From Caulobacter sp. (GTDB taxonomy: Bacteria > Pseudomonadota > Alphaproteobacteria > Caulobacterales > Caulobacteraceae), in contig NZ_JAGIBH010000009.1 of NCBI RefSeq assembly GCF_017744445.1, forward strand, positions 150,291-214,290: a stretch of 64,000 nt of DNA, given 5' to 3'. Shown piece after piece: positions 52,322-60,630 of the stretch. The notes beneath the pieces were generated by a model. The model saw only the letters and a list, made by a program, of their open reading frames with translations, did not search any database and was not told the origin of the DNA. Every line of letters starts with the position of its first letter. Positions within the stretch are counted from its first letter, which is position 1. A program made the translations under genes and the position numbers.

Positions 52322-52929
52322 GACCGCTCTCCCGCTTCGCGTTCGATGAAGGCGCGCAGCTTCATCATGCCGAACCGGATGCGGGCCTTGATGGTGCCCA
52401 GCGGCACGCCGAGCGCCTCGGAAATCTGGGTATGGGTCTGCTCGTGGAAGAAGGCCATCTCGATCGCCTGGGCCTGGTCGGGGTTGAGGGACGCCATGGC
52501 GGCCCGGACACGCTGGCCGTCCTGCACGCCGGCCAGGATGGCGTCCGGCTGGGGCGGGTCGTCGCCCGGCGGGGCCTGGTCCTCGGCATAGACGGCGCGG
52601 TCGCTGCGCCGGATGCTGTCGATGCGCAGGTTGCGGGCGATGGTGAAGATCCAGGCCGCCGCCGAGGCGCGGCCGGGGTCGAACAGGTGCGCCTTGCGCC
52701 AGACCGCCAGCAGGGTCTCCTGGGCCAGCTCCTCGGCGGCCACGGGGTTGGAGCCGGTGCGCACCAGGAGCGCCTTCACGCGCGGCGCGTAGTGGTCGAA
52801 CAGCAGCACGAACGCCTCGCGGTCGCGGTCCTGGGCGATCCGCACGACGCAGCCGTCGAAGTCGCGCGAGGTGGTCACCGCGCGAGGCTTCCGGACAAAA
52901 GGACGTTCCTGAATCGCATGCATGGCCAT
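52318..52929 (-). CDS. rpoE: ECF sigma factor, RpoE/ECF11 type (ChrR-controlled)
   Basis: 203 aa. Region 2: DREAFVLLFDHYAPRVKALLVRTG, EELAQETLLAVWRKAHLFDPGRASAAAWIFTIARNLRIDSIRR. Region 4: FHEQTHTQISEALGVPLGTIKARIRFGMMKLR. Coupled to chrR by an ATGA overlap. In Rhodobacter the homologous RpoE-ChrR pair responds to singlet oxygen and drives photolyase and unusual fatty-acid genes; the FAD-oxidoreductase and DUF1365 genes just upstream are typical partners. Either of two in-frame ATGs (52929, 52923) may be used. Confidence 0.92.
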   Translation of the reverse strand: MAMHAIQERPFVRKPRAVTTSRDFDGCVVRIAQDRDREAFVLLFDHYAPRVKALLVRTGSNPVAAEELAQETLLAVWRKAHLFDPGRASAAAWIFTIARNLRIDSIRRSDRAVYAEDQAPPGDDPPQPDAILAGVQDGQRVRAAMASLNPDQAQAIEMAFFHEQTHTQISEALGVPLGTIKARIRFGMMKLRAFIEREAGERS

Positions 52930-52965
52930 GATACGGGACGGAGCTGGGATTGGACTAGAAACGGA

Positions 52966-53733
52966 TCACGCCGGCTTTCCCAGCGTGACGGGGTGAGCGG
53001 GCGGCGGCGGGCGGCGGCGCAGGCCGATGCCGCGCGCCAGGATGCGGACGGCCTCCCAATGGATGCCGGCGATGACCTTGAAGCTGAGCAGCGGGTGGCG
53101 GATCCAGGCCTTCAGCAGGTTTGTGTCGGTGAGGGCCGAGCGCTGGCCCCAGAAGCTGGCGGTCAGCACGGGCTCGTCGCCCCGCCGGACGCCGACCGTG
53201 ACCGACACCGCCTCGCCGGGCGGGCTGATCTCGAAGTCGTAGGCCAGGTCCATGTCCATGAACGGCGAGACGTAGAACCGCTTGGGCGCGGTCTGGCGCA
53301 CCACCGCGCCTTGGGCCGGAACAGCGGCCAGGTAGCTGTGGCTCTGGCCGAAGGTGTTGCGCACCTCGTAGAGGATCGCCGCCAGCTCGCCGTCGGCGCG
53401 GTGGCAGAAATAGAGGGAAAGCGGGTTGAAACCATAGCCCAGGATGCGCGGCATGCAGAGCAGCCGCACCGGGCCGTCGGCGACGATGCCGGCGTCGGCC
53501 AAGACGCCTCGCGCATAGGCCTTGAGGTCGCCGCCCGTACGGTCGCCATGGTCGGCGGCGCGAAACGACAGCAGACCGAAACGCCCGGACGCCAGCAGCT
53601 TCAGCCGCCCCAGCACCGACGACAGCGCGTCCAGGTCCAGCAGCAGCATGAAAATGCGATAGCGCAGCCGGTGGCGGCGCGGCCCGAACCGCGCGTGAGT
53701 CACGACGCCTTGGTAGAGGGCCGAGGCCTCCAT
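52966..53733 (-). CDS. DUF1365-family protein
   Basis: 255 aa from MEASALYQ. Family hallmarks: GVVTHARFGPRRHRLRYRIFMLLLDLD, LLCMPRILGYGFNPLSLYFC, VRNTFGQSHSYL, KRFYVSPFMDMDLAYDF. The role is unproven; DUF1365 genes recur with a FAD-dependent amine-oxidase-like protein and cyclopropane-fatty-acid-synthase-like methyltransferases in RpoE-ChrR regulons, suggesting fatty-acid modification. Here it is 17 bp downstream of the FAD gene and upstream of rpoE. Confidence 0.92.
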   Translation of the reverse strand: MEASALYQGVVTHARFGPRRHRLRYRIFMLLLDLDALSSVLGRLKLLASGRFGLLSFRAADHGDRTGGDLKAYARGVLADAGIVADGPVRLLCMPRILGYGFNPLSLYFCHRADGELAAILYEVRNTFGQSHSYLAAVPAQGAVVRQTAPKRFYVSPFMDMDLAYDFEISPPGEAVSVTVGVRRGDEPVLTASFWGQRSALTDTNLLKAWIRHPLLSFKVIAGIHWEAVRILARGIGLRRRPPPPAHPVTLGKPA

Positions 53734-53750
53734 GGTCAGGCCGCCCATAA

Positions 53751-55115
53751 TCAGGCCGCCCTGGCGAACTCGACGAGACCCGGTCCGGGGCCCACGAAGA
53801 TCCGGCCGCTCTCATCGTCGATGGTCCAGGGCCGGCGCACGCCGCCCAGCTGCTCGGCCACGGCCAGGCCCGACTGCAGGCCGTCTTCGTGGAAGCCCGA
53901 GCCGAACCAAGCCCCGCAAAACCAGGCCCGGCGCACGCCTTGCAGCGCCCACAGGTCGCGCTGGGCCGTCAGGGCGGCGGCGTCGTAGTGCGGGTGCTCG
54001 AAGCCGCGGACCTCGTGCACCAGCTCGTCGCGCGGCGCGATGTGCGGGTTCAGGGTGACGAACAGCGGCGGGGTCTGGGGCAGGCTCTGCAAGTGGTTCA
54101 TCCAGTAGCTGACGCAGCCGCTAGCGGGATCGTCGCGGCGGCCCAGATGGTTCCAGCTGGCCCAGGCCAGGCGCCGGCGCGGCATCAGGCGGCGGTCGCG
54201 GTGCAGGACGACCTGGTTGGACGTGTAGCGGAAGGCGCCCAGCAGGGCCTGCTCGCGGGCGTCGGCGTCGGCCAGCAGCGACAGGGTGGTCGGAGCGTGG
54301 GTGGCGAACACCACCTGATCGAAGCCGGTCTCGCGACCGTCGGCCTCCAGGACCCGCACGCCATCTTCGGTGCGGCGCACGGCCTGGATGCGGGCCGACA
54401 GCCGAAGGCGGCCGCTGAAGGCGCGGGCCAGGCCCTCGACATAACGCCGGCTGCCGCCGTCCACCGTGCGCCAGCTGCGACGGCCGACGAAACGCAGCAG
54501 GTCGTGGTTCTCGAAGAACCGGATAAAGGCCGCCGCCGGGTGCTCGCCCGCGCCCTCGATGCTGGCCGACCAGATCGCCGCCGCCATGGGCAGCAGGTGA
54601 TCCTGGCTCAGCGCCGCGCCGTAATCGTTCTCGCGCAGATACTCGCTGAGCGACACCACCGGATCCAGGGTCGCCAGGTGGCCCGGCGCGGTGCGGTAGA
54701 AGCGGTGCAGGTCGCGCAGCATCGACCAGAAGCGCGGCCGCAGCAGGGCGCTAGGCTGGGCGAACAGCGAGGCCAGGCTCTTACTGCCGTACTCGAGCTG
54801 GCCGTCGTCCAGCGAGATGGCGAGCGACATGTCGGCCGGCTTGGTCGGGACATGCAGGTGGCGGAACAGCGCCGTCAGGTTGGGATAGTTGACCTCGTTA
54901 TAGACGATGAAGCCCATGTCGACCGGGATCGGCCCGCGCGGCGTGGCGACCTCGACGGTGTGGGCATGGCCGCCCAGGCGGTCGCCGGCCTCGAACAGGG
55001 TGACGTCGTGGCGCTGGCTCAGCAGCCAGGCGCAGGACAGGCCCGATATGCCCGCCCCGATCACGGCGATCCGCTGCGGCCGGGCATCGGGCTGGAACGG
55101 GACGTGCGCCTGCAT
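53751..55115 (-). CDS. FAD-dependent oxidoreductase of the DUF1365-associated (amine-oxidase-like) type
   Basis: 454 aa. N-terminal Rossmann dinucleotide motif IAVIGAGISGLSCAWLL (about 16-32), acidic FEAGDRLGGHAHT, then a long substrate domain and a C-terminal GAWFGSGFHEDGLQSGLAVAE FAD motif. It heads a minus-strand operon with DUF1365, rpoE and chrR. The family is suspected to act on membrane lipid acyl chains under oxidative stress. Divergent from a DUF2177 gene over a 113-bp gap. Confidence 0.9.
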   Translation of the reverse strand: MQAHVPFQPDARPQRIAVIGAGISGLSCAWLLSQRHDVTLFEAGDRLGGHAHTVEVATPRGPIPVDMGFIVYNEVNYPNLTALFRHLHVPTKPADMSLAISLDDGQLEYGSKSLASLFAQPSALLRPRFWSMLRDLHRFYRTAPGHLATLDPVVSLSEYLRENDYGAALSQDHLLPMAAAIWSASIEGAGEHPAAAFIRFFENHDLLRFVGRRSWRTVDGGSRRYVEGLARAFSGRLRLSARIQAVRRTEDGVRVLEADGRETGFDQVVFATHAPTTLSLLADADAREQALLGAFRYTSNQVVLHRDRRLMPRRRLAWASWNHLGRRDDPASGCVSYWMNHLQSLPQTPPLFVTLNPHIAPRDELVHEVRGFEHPHYDAAALTAQRDLWALQGVRRAWFCGAWFGSGFHEDGLQSGLAVAEQLGGVRRPWTIDDESGRIFVGPGPGLVEFARAA

Positions 55116-55228
55116 GAGAAGTCTCCCTGGTTCGAAGACAGCTACGGGCGGGCGCGGCGGGCGGATGGATGCATCCGGTCGGTTTTTCCACGCGTATTCC
55201 CAGCATCGTCCCCGGATGGAGTTCCGAC

Positions 55229-55630
55229 ATGAGAATGCTGGCCGCCTATGCCGCCTCGCTGGTCGCGTTCGTCGCGCTGGACTTCGTGTGGCTGAGCCTG
55301 ATGGTCGAGCGGATCTACCGCCCGGCCCTGGGCGACCTCTTGGCCGCCAAGCCGCGGATGGGCGCGGCCGTGGTCTTCTACCTGGCCTATGCCGCCGGCC
55401 TGGTGTTCCTGGTCGTCGCGCCGGCCCTGAAGGAGGCCAGCCTGACCCGCGCTGGCGTCGGTGGCCTGGTGCTGGGGGCGATGGCCTACGCCACCTACGA
55501 CCTGACCAACCAGGCCACGCTGCGGACCTGGTCGACCAAGCTCACCCTGGTCGACATCGCCTGGGGCGCCGCCCTCACCGCCGTGGCGGCCATGATCGGC
55601 TACGCCGTCGCGCGGCTGGTGGCGAAGTAG
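55229..55630 (+). CDS. DUF2177-family membrane protein
   Basis: 133 aa from MRMLAAYAASLVAFVALDFVWL with GGAG upstream. Four membrane helices; signatures DFVWLSLMVERIYRPALG, FYLAYAAGLVFLVV and YATYDLTNQATLRTWSTKLTLVDIAWG are diagnostic of DUF2177. Such genes often accompany DUF1365 and FAD-oxidoreductase genes, consistent with membership of the same stress regulon. Function unknown. Confidence 0.9.
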   Translation: MRMLAAYAASLVAFVALDFVWLSLMVERIYRPALGDLLAAKPRMGAAVVFYLAYAAGLVFLVVAPALKEASLTRAGVGGLVLGAMAYATYDLTNQATLRTWSTKLTLVDIAWGAALTAVAAMIGYAVARLVAK

Positions 55631-55670
55631 CCCCCTCCCCCTTTGCGCGCAACGCGGCTAAACCAGCGCC

Positions 55671-56654
55671 ATGGTTCAGTCTTCCGCGTCCGCTCCCGCC
55701 TCCGCCCGCCGCTCGCGCGCCGGCAAGCGCCTGTCGATCGTCGCGCCCTGCTTCAACGAGCAGGAGGTCCTCGACCTGTTCTTCGCGCGGATCGAGGACG
55801 AGCTGGCCAAGATCGGCGTCGACTACGAGATCGTCTGCGTCAACGACGGCAGCCGTGACCACACCCTGGCGGTGCTGCTGCGCCAGCACCAGCGCAACCC
55901 GAAGATCAAGGTCATCAACCTGGCCCGCAACTTCGGCAAGGAAACCGCCCTGTCGGCCGGCCTGGACGCGGCCAGCGGCGACATGGTCGTGCCGATCGAC
56001 TGCGACCTGCAGGATCCGCCCGAACTGATCGGCCAGTTCATCGACGCCTGGGAGAACGGGGCCGACGTCGCCTATGGCGTGCGCGTCGACCGCAGCGCCG
56101 ACAGCTTCCTGAAACGCCTGACGGCCCAGGGCTTCTACCGCGCCTTCAACCGGATGTCGGATGTCGACCTGCCCTACAACGCCGGCGACTACCGGCTGAT
56201 GGACCGGCGGGTGGTCGAGGTCCTGCGCCAGCTGCCCGAGCGCAACCGCTTCATGAAGGGCCTGTTCGCCTGGGTCGGCTTCCGCCAGGAGGCCATCCCC
56301 TATGCCCGCCCCGAGCGCGCGGCCGGGACCAGTTCGTTCCGCTACTGGAAGCTCTGGAACTTCGCCCTGGACGGCATCACCTCGTTCAGCACCGCGCCGA
56401 TCCGGGTGTGGAGTTATGTCGGCCTGATCGCCGGCGTGCTGGCCGTAGGCGTAGCCGGGCTGATCGTGCTGCGCACCCTGTTCTTCGGTCGCGACGTCCC
56501 CGGCTATCCGTCGCTGATGGTGGTGATCCTGATGAGCTTTGGCCTGCAGATGCTGGCCATCGGCGCGCTGGGCGAATACGTGGCCCGCATCTATCAGGAG
56601 GTGAAGGGCCGGCCGCTGTACGTGGTCATGGACCGTCACGGGTTCGACCAGTGA
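55671..56654 (+). CDS. GT2 glycosyltransferase, GtrB/polyprenyl-phosphate type
   Basis: 327 aa. GT-A fold with SIVAPCFNEQEVL, VCVNDGSRDHT and DCDLQDPPELI (DXD metal site), then two C-terminal membrane helices (SYVGLIAGVLAVGVAGLIVL and SLMVVILMSFGLQMLAIGAL). Enzymes of this type load a sugar onto undecaprenyl phosphate. It overlaps the GtrA gene by 4 bp and a methyltransferase gene follows. Confidence 0.95.
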   Translation: MVQSSASAPASARRSRAGKRLSIVAPCFNEQEVLDLFFARIEDELAKIGVDYEIVCVNDGSRDHTLAVLLRQHQRNPKIKVINLARNFGKETALSAGLDAASGDMVVPIDCDLQDPPELIGQFIDAWENGADVAYGVRVDRSADSFLKRLTAQGFYRAFNRMSDVDLPYNAGDYRLMDRRVVEVLRQLPERNRFMKGLFAWVGFRQEAIPYARPERAAGTSSFRYWKLWNFALDGITSFSTAPIRVWSYVGLIAGVLAVGVAGLIVLRTLFFGRDVPGYPSLMVVILMSFGLQMLAIGALGEYVARIYQEVKGRPLYVVMDRHGFDQ

Positions 56655-57127
56655 CAGCGCTGCTGACGCCGGCGCGGCGCGAGTTCCTGGTCTCGGCCCT
56701 GCGCTACGGCGTGGCGGGCGTAGCCAACACACTGGTCGGCCTGTCGGTCATCCTGGCCCTCGACGTGGGGCTGGGCCTGGACCCGCACCTGGCCAACGCC
56801 GCCGGCTATGCGGTCGGTATCTGCGTCAGCTTCGCCCTGTCCAAGTTCTTCGTGTTCAAGACGCGTCAGCATAAGCCGCGCGCGCCGCTGCGCTACGCCA
56901 TCGCCGTGGCGGTCGCCTTCGCGATCAACCAGGGGGTCCTGAGCCTGGCGCACCTGTTGCTGCCGGTCGGCCGGATCTTCGACGTCGCCGCCCAGGGCGC
57001 GGCCGTGGTCAGCTACACCGGCACGCTGTTCCTGCTGAGCCACTTCTGGGTGTTCGCCCACCACGCGACATCCGCCCCCTCGAAATCAGAGGCGAATTCG
57101 GGCAAGGACACCGCATGGACCGCCTGA
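56651..57127 (+). CDS. GtrA-family membrane protein (putative lipid-linked sugar flippase)
   Basis: 158 aa, GTG start at the preceding stop. Four membrane helices with GtrA signatures ALRYGVAGVANTLVGLSVI, NAAGYAVGICVSFALSKFFVF and LLSHFWVFA. It probably moves the glycosyl-undecaprenyl phosphate made by the GT2 protein across the inner membrane. It overlaps the methyltransferase gene by 13 bp. Confidence 0.9.
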   Translation: MTALLTPARREFLVSALRYGVAGVANTLVGLSVILALDVGLGLDPHLANAAGYAVGICVSFALSKFFVFKTRQHKPRAPLRYAIAVAVAFAINQGVLSLAHLLLPVGRIFDVAAQGAAVVSYTGTLFLLSHFWVFAHHATSAPSKSEANSGKDTAWTA

Positions 57128-57843
57128 TCTACGACCGTATCCGCGAGCTTGAGACCGACCACTGGTGGTTCGTGGGCCGCCGCACGATCCTGCGCCGCCT
57201 GCTGGGCCGCATCGGCGCGCCGACGGGGGCCAAGATCCTGGAGGTCGGCTGCGGCGCCGGCGGCAACGTCCCCCTGCTGCGCGAGTTCGGCGCGGTGGCC
57301 GCGCTGGAGCCCGACGACGAGTCGCGCGCCTATGCGTCGGAGCGCCTGAACCTGGCCATCGACACCGGCCTGCTGCCCGACGGCCTGCCCTACGCGCCCG
57401 AGAGCTTCGACCTGGTCTGCGCCTTCGACGTCGTCGAGCATGTCGATGACGACGCCGCTTCGGTGAAGGCCCTGGCCGGCCTGATCAAGCCGGGCGGCGC
57501 GATGCTGACCACGGTGCCGGCCTATCAGTGGATGTGGAGCCATCACGATGTGCTGCACCACCACAAGCGTCGTTACCTGCTGCCGCAGTACCGCGCGCTG
57601 TTCGACCAGGCCGGGCTGACGGTGGAGACGGCCACCTATTTCAACACCCTGCTGTTTCCGCTGGCCGCGGCCCAGCGCACGGTCAAGAAGCTGGTCGGCG
57701 ACAACAGCGCCGACGACACCATGCCGCCCGGCTGGCTGAACAAGGCTCTGGCCAAGGTGTTCTCGCTGGAAGCGCCGCTGGCGGCCGGCGGCGGCCTGCC
57801 GTTCGGCCTGTCGATCGCGGTGATCGCTCGCAAGGCCGGCTAG
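57115..57843 (+). CDS. Class I SAM-dependent methyltransferase
   Basis: 242 aa. Motif I ILEVGCGAGGN, acidic loop ALEPDD, motif II FDLVCAFDVVEHVDDD and motif III LKPGG-type LIKPGGAMLTTVP. The HWWFVGRR start and HHDVLHHHKRRYLL loop are usual in methyltransferases of surface-glycan clusters. Third gene of the GT2/GtrA operon, so a sugar or lipid-linked acceptor is likely. Confidence 0.9.
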   Translation: MDRLIYDRIRELETDHWWFVGRRTILRRLLGRIGAPTGAKILEVGCGAGGNVPLLREFGAVAALEPDDESRAYASERLNLAIDTGLLPDGLPYAPESFDLVCAFDVVEHVDDDAASVKALAGLIKPGGAMLTTVPAYQWMWSHHDVLHHHKRRYLLPQYRALFDQAGLTVETATYFNTLLFPLAAAQRTVKKLVGDNSADDTMPPGWLNKALAKVFSLEAPLAAGGGLPFGLSIAVIARKAG

Positions 57844-57882
57844 TCTCCTAGCCGGCCTCCGGATCTTCTATCGAAGCGCCCT

Positions 57883-59814
57883 CTAACGCAAGGTGGGCGT
57901 CGGGATGATCCGCATCGCCTCCAGGCCCACGCCCAGCAGGCGCGTGTCCGTGCCCAGGCCCAGCTCCAGCGGGGTCTTGGGATCCTTGATGTCGAAGGTC
58001 ACCCGCACGAACTGCCCCTTCAGCGCTTCCGGCGGCAGGGCCAGCAGGTAGTCGTGCCGGATGGCGTCCTGGCGGTTGAAGGTGAAGGTCTCGGGCGCGC
58101 CGCCCGGAACCGACACGGTGACCGTCCGGGTCGAGTCGTTGGTCGGCAGGAAGGCGAAGGCGGCCACCTGCACGGACGCATTGGCCAGCGTGCGCTGGGC
58201 CGGCGAGATCGGCAGGTCGACGATCGCGCGCTTGCCGTTCGACCAGACGCCGCCCAGCTCAGGCTGGCCCCAGCCCTCGCGCAGATAGGGCACGCCCGCG
58301 CCGCCGGCCTTGAACATCAGCGACGGCGGCTCGACGCAGGCGCCGACCACGACCACCACCAGGCCCAGCGGCGCGCCCGAGCGGCAGCCGGGCTTGTCAT
58401 AGGCGTCGCCGGCCAGGGTGACGATGAAGGGCACGTCGCCCGGACGGTCCGGACGGCCGTCATGCATCAGGCTCAGCACATTGCCGCCGTGCGGCGACTT
58501 CAGCATGGCGATCGTGCCCATATAGGTGGTGATCGGCGGCACGCCGGTGGTCGAGAACATCACCTTCTCACCCTCCAGGCCGCGCGTCAGGCGCACCTCG
58601 CGCACGTCGCGCAGGATGGCGTTGACCTTGGGCACGTCGAAGACGCTGGGACGCAGGAACAGGCACAGCATGACGACCAGCTGGGCGGCGAAGGCCGGGG
58701 CCGGCCCGATCGCTCGGACCCAGGCCGGCGGCTCGTTGCTCATGCTGGTGGCGCGCAGGCCCAGCACCGTCAGGCCCCACAGCGGCACGACGAAGGCCAG
58801 CATGCTGAAGACGCCGAAGCTGTGCTTCATCACCGCGTAGGGCGAGCCGTCGTGCTTCAGCACCCACATGGCGTACTGGGCCAGCATGGCGGCGGCGGCG
58901 GCCGCGCCGAACGAGGCCAGCAGCACGGCCGAGGCGGTCGGCTTCTCGTCGGCCTCGACGGCGCCGGGGGCGCGCATCAGCTCGACGATCAGGATCCAGG
59001 CCGACAGCAGCAGCAGGATGACGGCGGCGGCGGCCAGGCCTTCCAGGGTCAGCGGCGCGGCCAGGTGCAGGCTGCCGTTGTTGGCGGCCATCCAGCGCAT
59101 GCGCCAGAAGAACGGGCTGCCCACGACGCCGCCCAGGATGACGAACAGGCCCACCAGGCCGACCCAGTCGAAGCGGCGGGCGTGGATCAGGTCGCGCAGC
59201 CAGGCGACGCCCAGCATGGCCATGAACGCGCCGGCCAGCTTCAGGGTCGGCACCAGGTGGAAGCAGCCGGCCAGCAGCACGGCGGCGGCGGCGTAGGCCA
59301 CGAACACCGGTCGCCAGCGCAACAGCAGCACCCCGCCGCCCGCCAGGGCCAGGGCCGCGACGGCCTCGCCGACGATCTGCGGATAGAAGAAGTTGTCGAC
59401 CAGCTCGCCCCCGAAGGCCGCCCGGGTGACGAAGACGTTCACGACCGCGAAGAAGCCGCACATGGCCATGAAGCCCAGCGACACCCGCCGCGCCTGGTCG
59501 AACAGCGTCAGCCAGACGATCGCCGCCGAGGTCACCCCGACCAGCAGCAGCGCATTGATCTCGGGCCAGCCCAGGCTGGCGGCCAGGGCGGCCAGGCGGT
59601 GCGAGAGCTTGGGATAGATGGCCATCTCGGCCATGAACTCATGGCCCTGCGGGGCGATGATGAACGCGTGGCGCACCACCTCCATGACCTGCAGGTGGTA
59701 GGAGCTGTCGACCGACAGCGACAGGATGCGGTTCCAGGACAGCAGCGCGCCAACCAGCAGACACCAGAGCGTCGCGACGACGCCCCAGACCCATTTCGCC
59801 TTGGTTCCGGTCAT
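57883..59814 (-). CDS. Large polytopic membrane protein, GT-C glycosyltransferase-like
   Basis: 643 aa. About 11-12 membrane helices over the first 400 residues; the first loop contains SVDSSYHLQVMEVVRHAF with acidic/His residues where GT-C enzymes have their catalytic Asp. The C-terminal 240 residues form a soluble beta-sandwich-like region (VPYLREGWGQPELGGVWSNGKRAIVDLPI). Convergent to the GT2/GtrA/methyltransferase operon and thus perhaps the transferase that uses the flipped lipid-linked sugar. No family identified with certainty. Confidence 0.75.
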   Translation of the reverse strand: MTGTKAKWVWGVVATLWCLLVGALLSWNRILSLSVDSSYHLQVMEVVRHAFIIAPQGHEFMAEMAIYPKLSHRLAALAASLGWPEINALLLVGVTSAAIVWLTLFDQARRVSLGFMAMCGFFAVVNVFVTRAAFGGELVDNFFYPQIVGEAVAALALAGGGVLLLRWRPVFVAYAAAAVLLAGCFHLVPTLKLAGAFMAMLGVAWLRDLIHARRFDWVGLVGLFVILGGVVGSPFFWRMRWMAANNGSLHLAAPLTLEGLAAAAVILLLLSAWILIVELMRAPGAVEADEKPTASAVLLASFGAAAAAAMLAQYAMWVLKHDGSPYAVMKHSFGVFSMLAFVVPLWGLTVLGLRATSMSNEPPAWVRAIGPAPAFAAQLVVMLCLFLRPSVFDVPKVNAILRDVREVRLTRGLEGEKVMFSTTGVPPITTYMGTIAMLKSPHGGNVLSLMHDGRPDRPGDVPFIVTLAGDAYDKPGCRSGAPLGLVVVVVGACVEPPSLMFKAGGAGVPYLREGWGQPELGGVWSNGKRAIVDLPISPAQRTLANASVQVAAFAFLPTNDSTRTVTVSVPGGAPETFTFNRQDAIRHDYLLALPPEALKGQFVRVTFDIKDPKTPLELGLGTDTRLLGVGLEAMRIIPTPTLR

Positions 59815-60002
59815 GATTTTTCTGATTCCGTCGCACCCACCGCGAGGGGGATTACTAGCAGCAAAGCTGATGCGGGAAAGCCCATCCTCGGTTGAGCGGC
59901 GATCCGGTCGCGTCGGACAGGGCGCTCGCCGAACAATTACGCTTGTAATTAATTTATGCCTGTAATCTCATCCAGGTCGTAGGGACCAGGGGAGACGACG
60001 TC

Positions 60003-60539
60003 ATGACGGTGAAGGACTTCGGGACGCGCAAGGTGCGGCGCTCGTGGGTGGCGCTGGCGATCTCGACGGTAGCGGTGGGCGGCACGCTGTGGGCCATGGG
60101 CTTCACCGGCGTCGACTTCATGCAGTTCGAGCGTGAGAACGCCCTCTTGCCCCCGCCCTCGGCCGAACAGGCGGCCCGCTATCGCCCCCGGGCCCAGGCC
60201 GAGTGGCGCATCGTCCACGCTAATCTGGAGACCCGGCTGGACCAGCGCAGCCCGCTGGAGCTGGGCGCGGTGTGGGCCACCCGGAAGGGCCAGATCTGCG
60301 GGCTGGTCAACGGCCGCGGCAGCTTCGGCGGCCTGTCCAGCATGGTGCGGTTCTACACCGTCGACCAGCGGCCGGTGTTCCACCAGGACGTCGAGCACAT
60401 CCCCTTCCAGCACGCCTGGTTCCAGTGCCGGCGCGACCAGTATGTGATGCTGCACGCCGGCACGTTCGAGCCAGGGTTCTGCGGCAGCGAGCTGGGTCGG
60501 CGGCGGTGCTTCAACGTACGCAACGGGGTGCGGGAGTAG
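60003..60539 (+). CDS. Membrane-anchored protein of unknown function
   Basis: 178 aa with GGGGAG before the ATG. One N-terminal membrane helix (SWVALAISTVAVGGTLWAMGF), then a small extracytoplasmic domain with four cysteines (KGQICGLVNGRG, FQCRRDQ, GFCGSELGRRRCF) that could form two disulfides. The ALEL-GAVWATRKGQICGLVNGRG core recurs in alphaproteobacterial hypothetical proteins. Upstream DNA has the direct repeats GCTTGTAAT and GCCTGTAAT. Confidence 0.75.
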   Translation: MTVKDFGTRKVRRSWVALAISTVAVGGTLWAMGFTGVDFMQFERENALLPPPSAEQAARYRPRAQAEWRIVHANLETRLDQRSPLELGAVWATRKGQICGLVNGRGSFGGLSSMVRFYTVDQRPVFHQDVEHIPFQHAWFQCRRDQYVMLHAGTFEPGFCGSELGRRRCFNVRNGVRE

Positions 60540-60630
60540 GCCGGCGACTGTCGCACTTGTTTCACACTCACCGCGCCGCGCAGCGGTTAGAAGCCGTCTC
60601 CATCGATACCTGTTCGCTTGGGAGACGCCG

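Noticed and set aside
52920..52975. TGATCC (-35 of RpoE regulon) overlapping the DUF1365 stop, before rpoE
   Set aside because: The hexamer is exact, but no matching -10 was found 16-18 bp downstream.
55116..55228. RpoE/ECF11 promoter in the FAD/DUF2177 gap
   Set aside because: GCATCC and a GGATGCATCC dyad are present, but no TAAGTA-like -10 lies at the right distance, so I do not call it.
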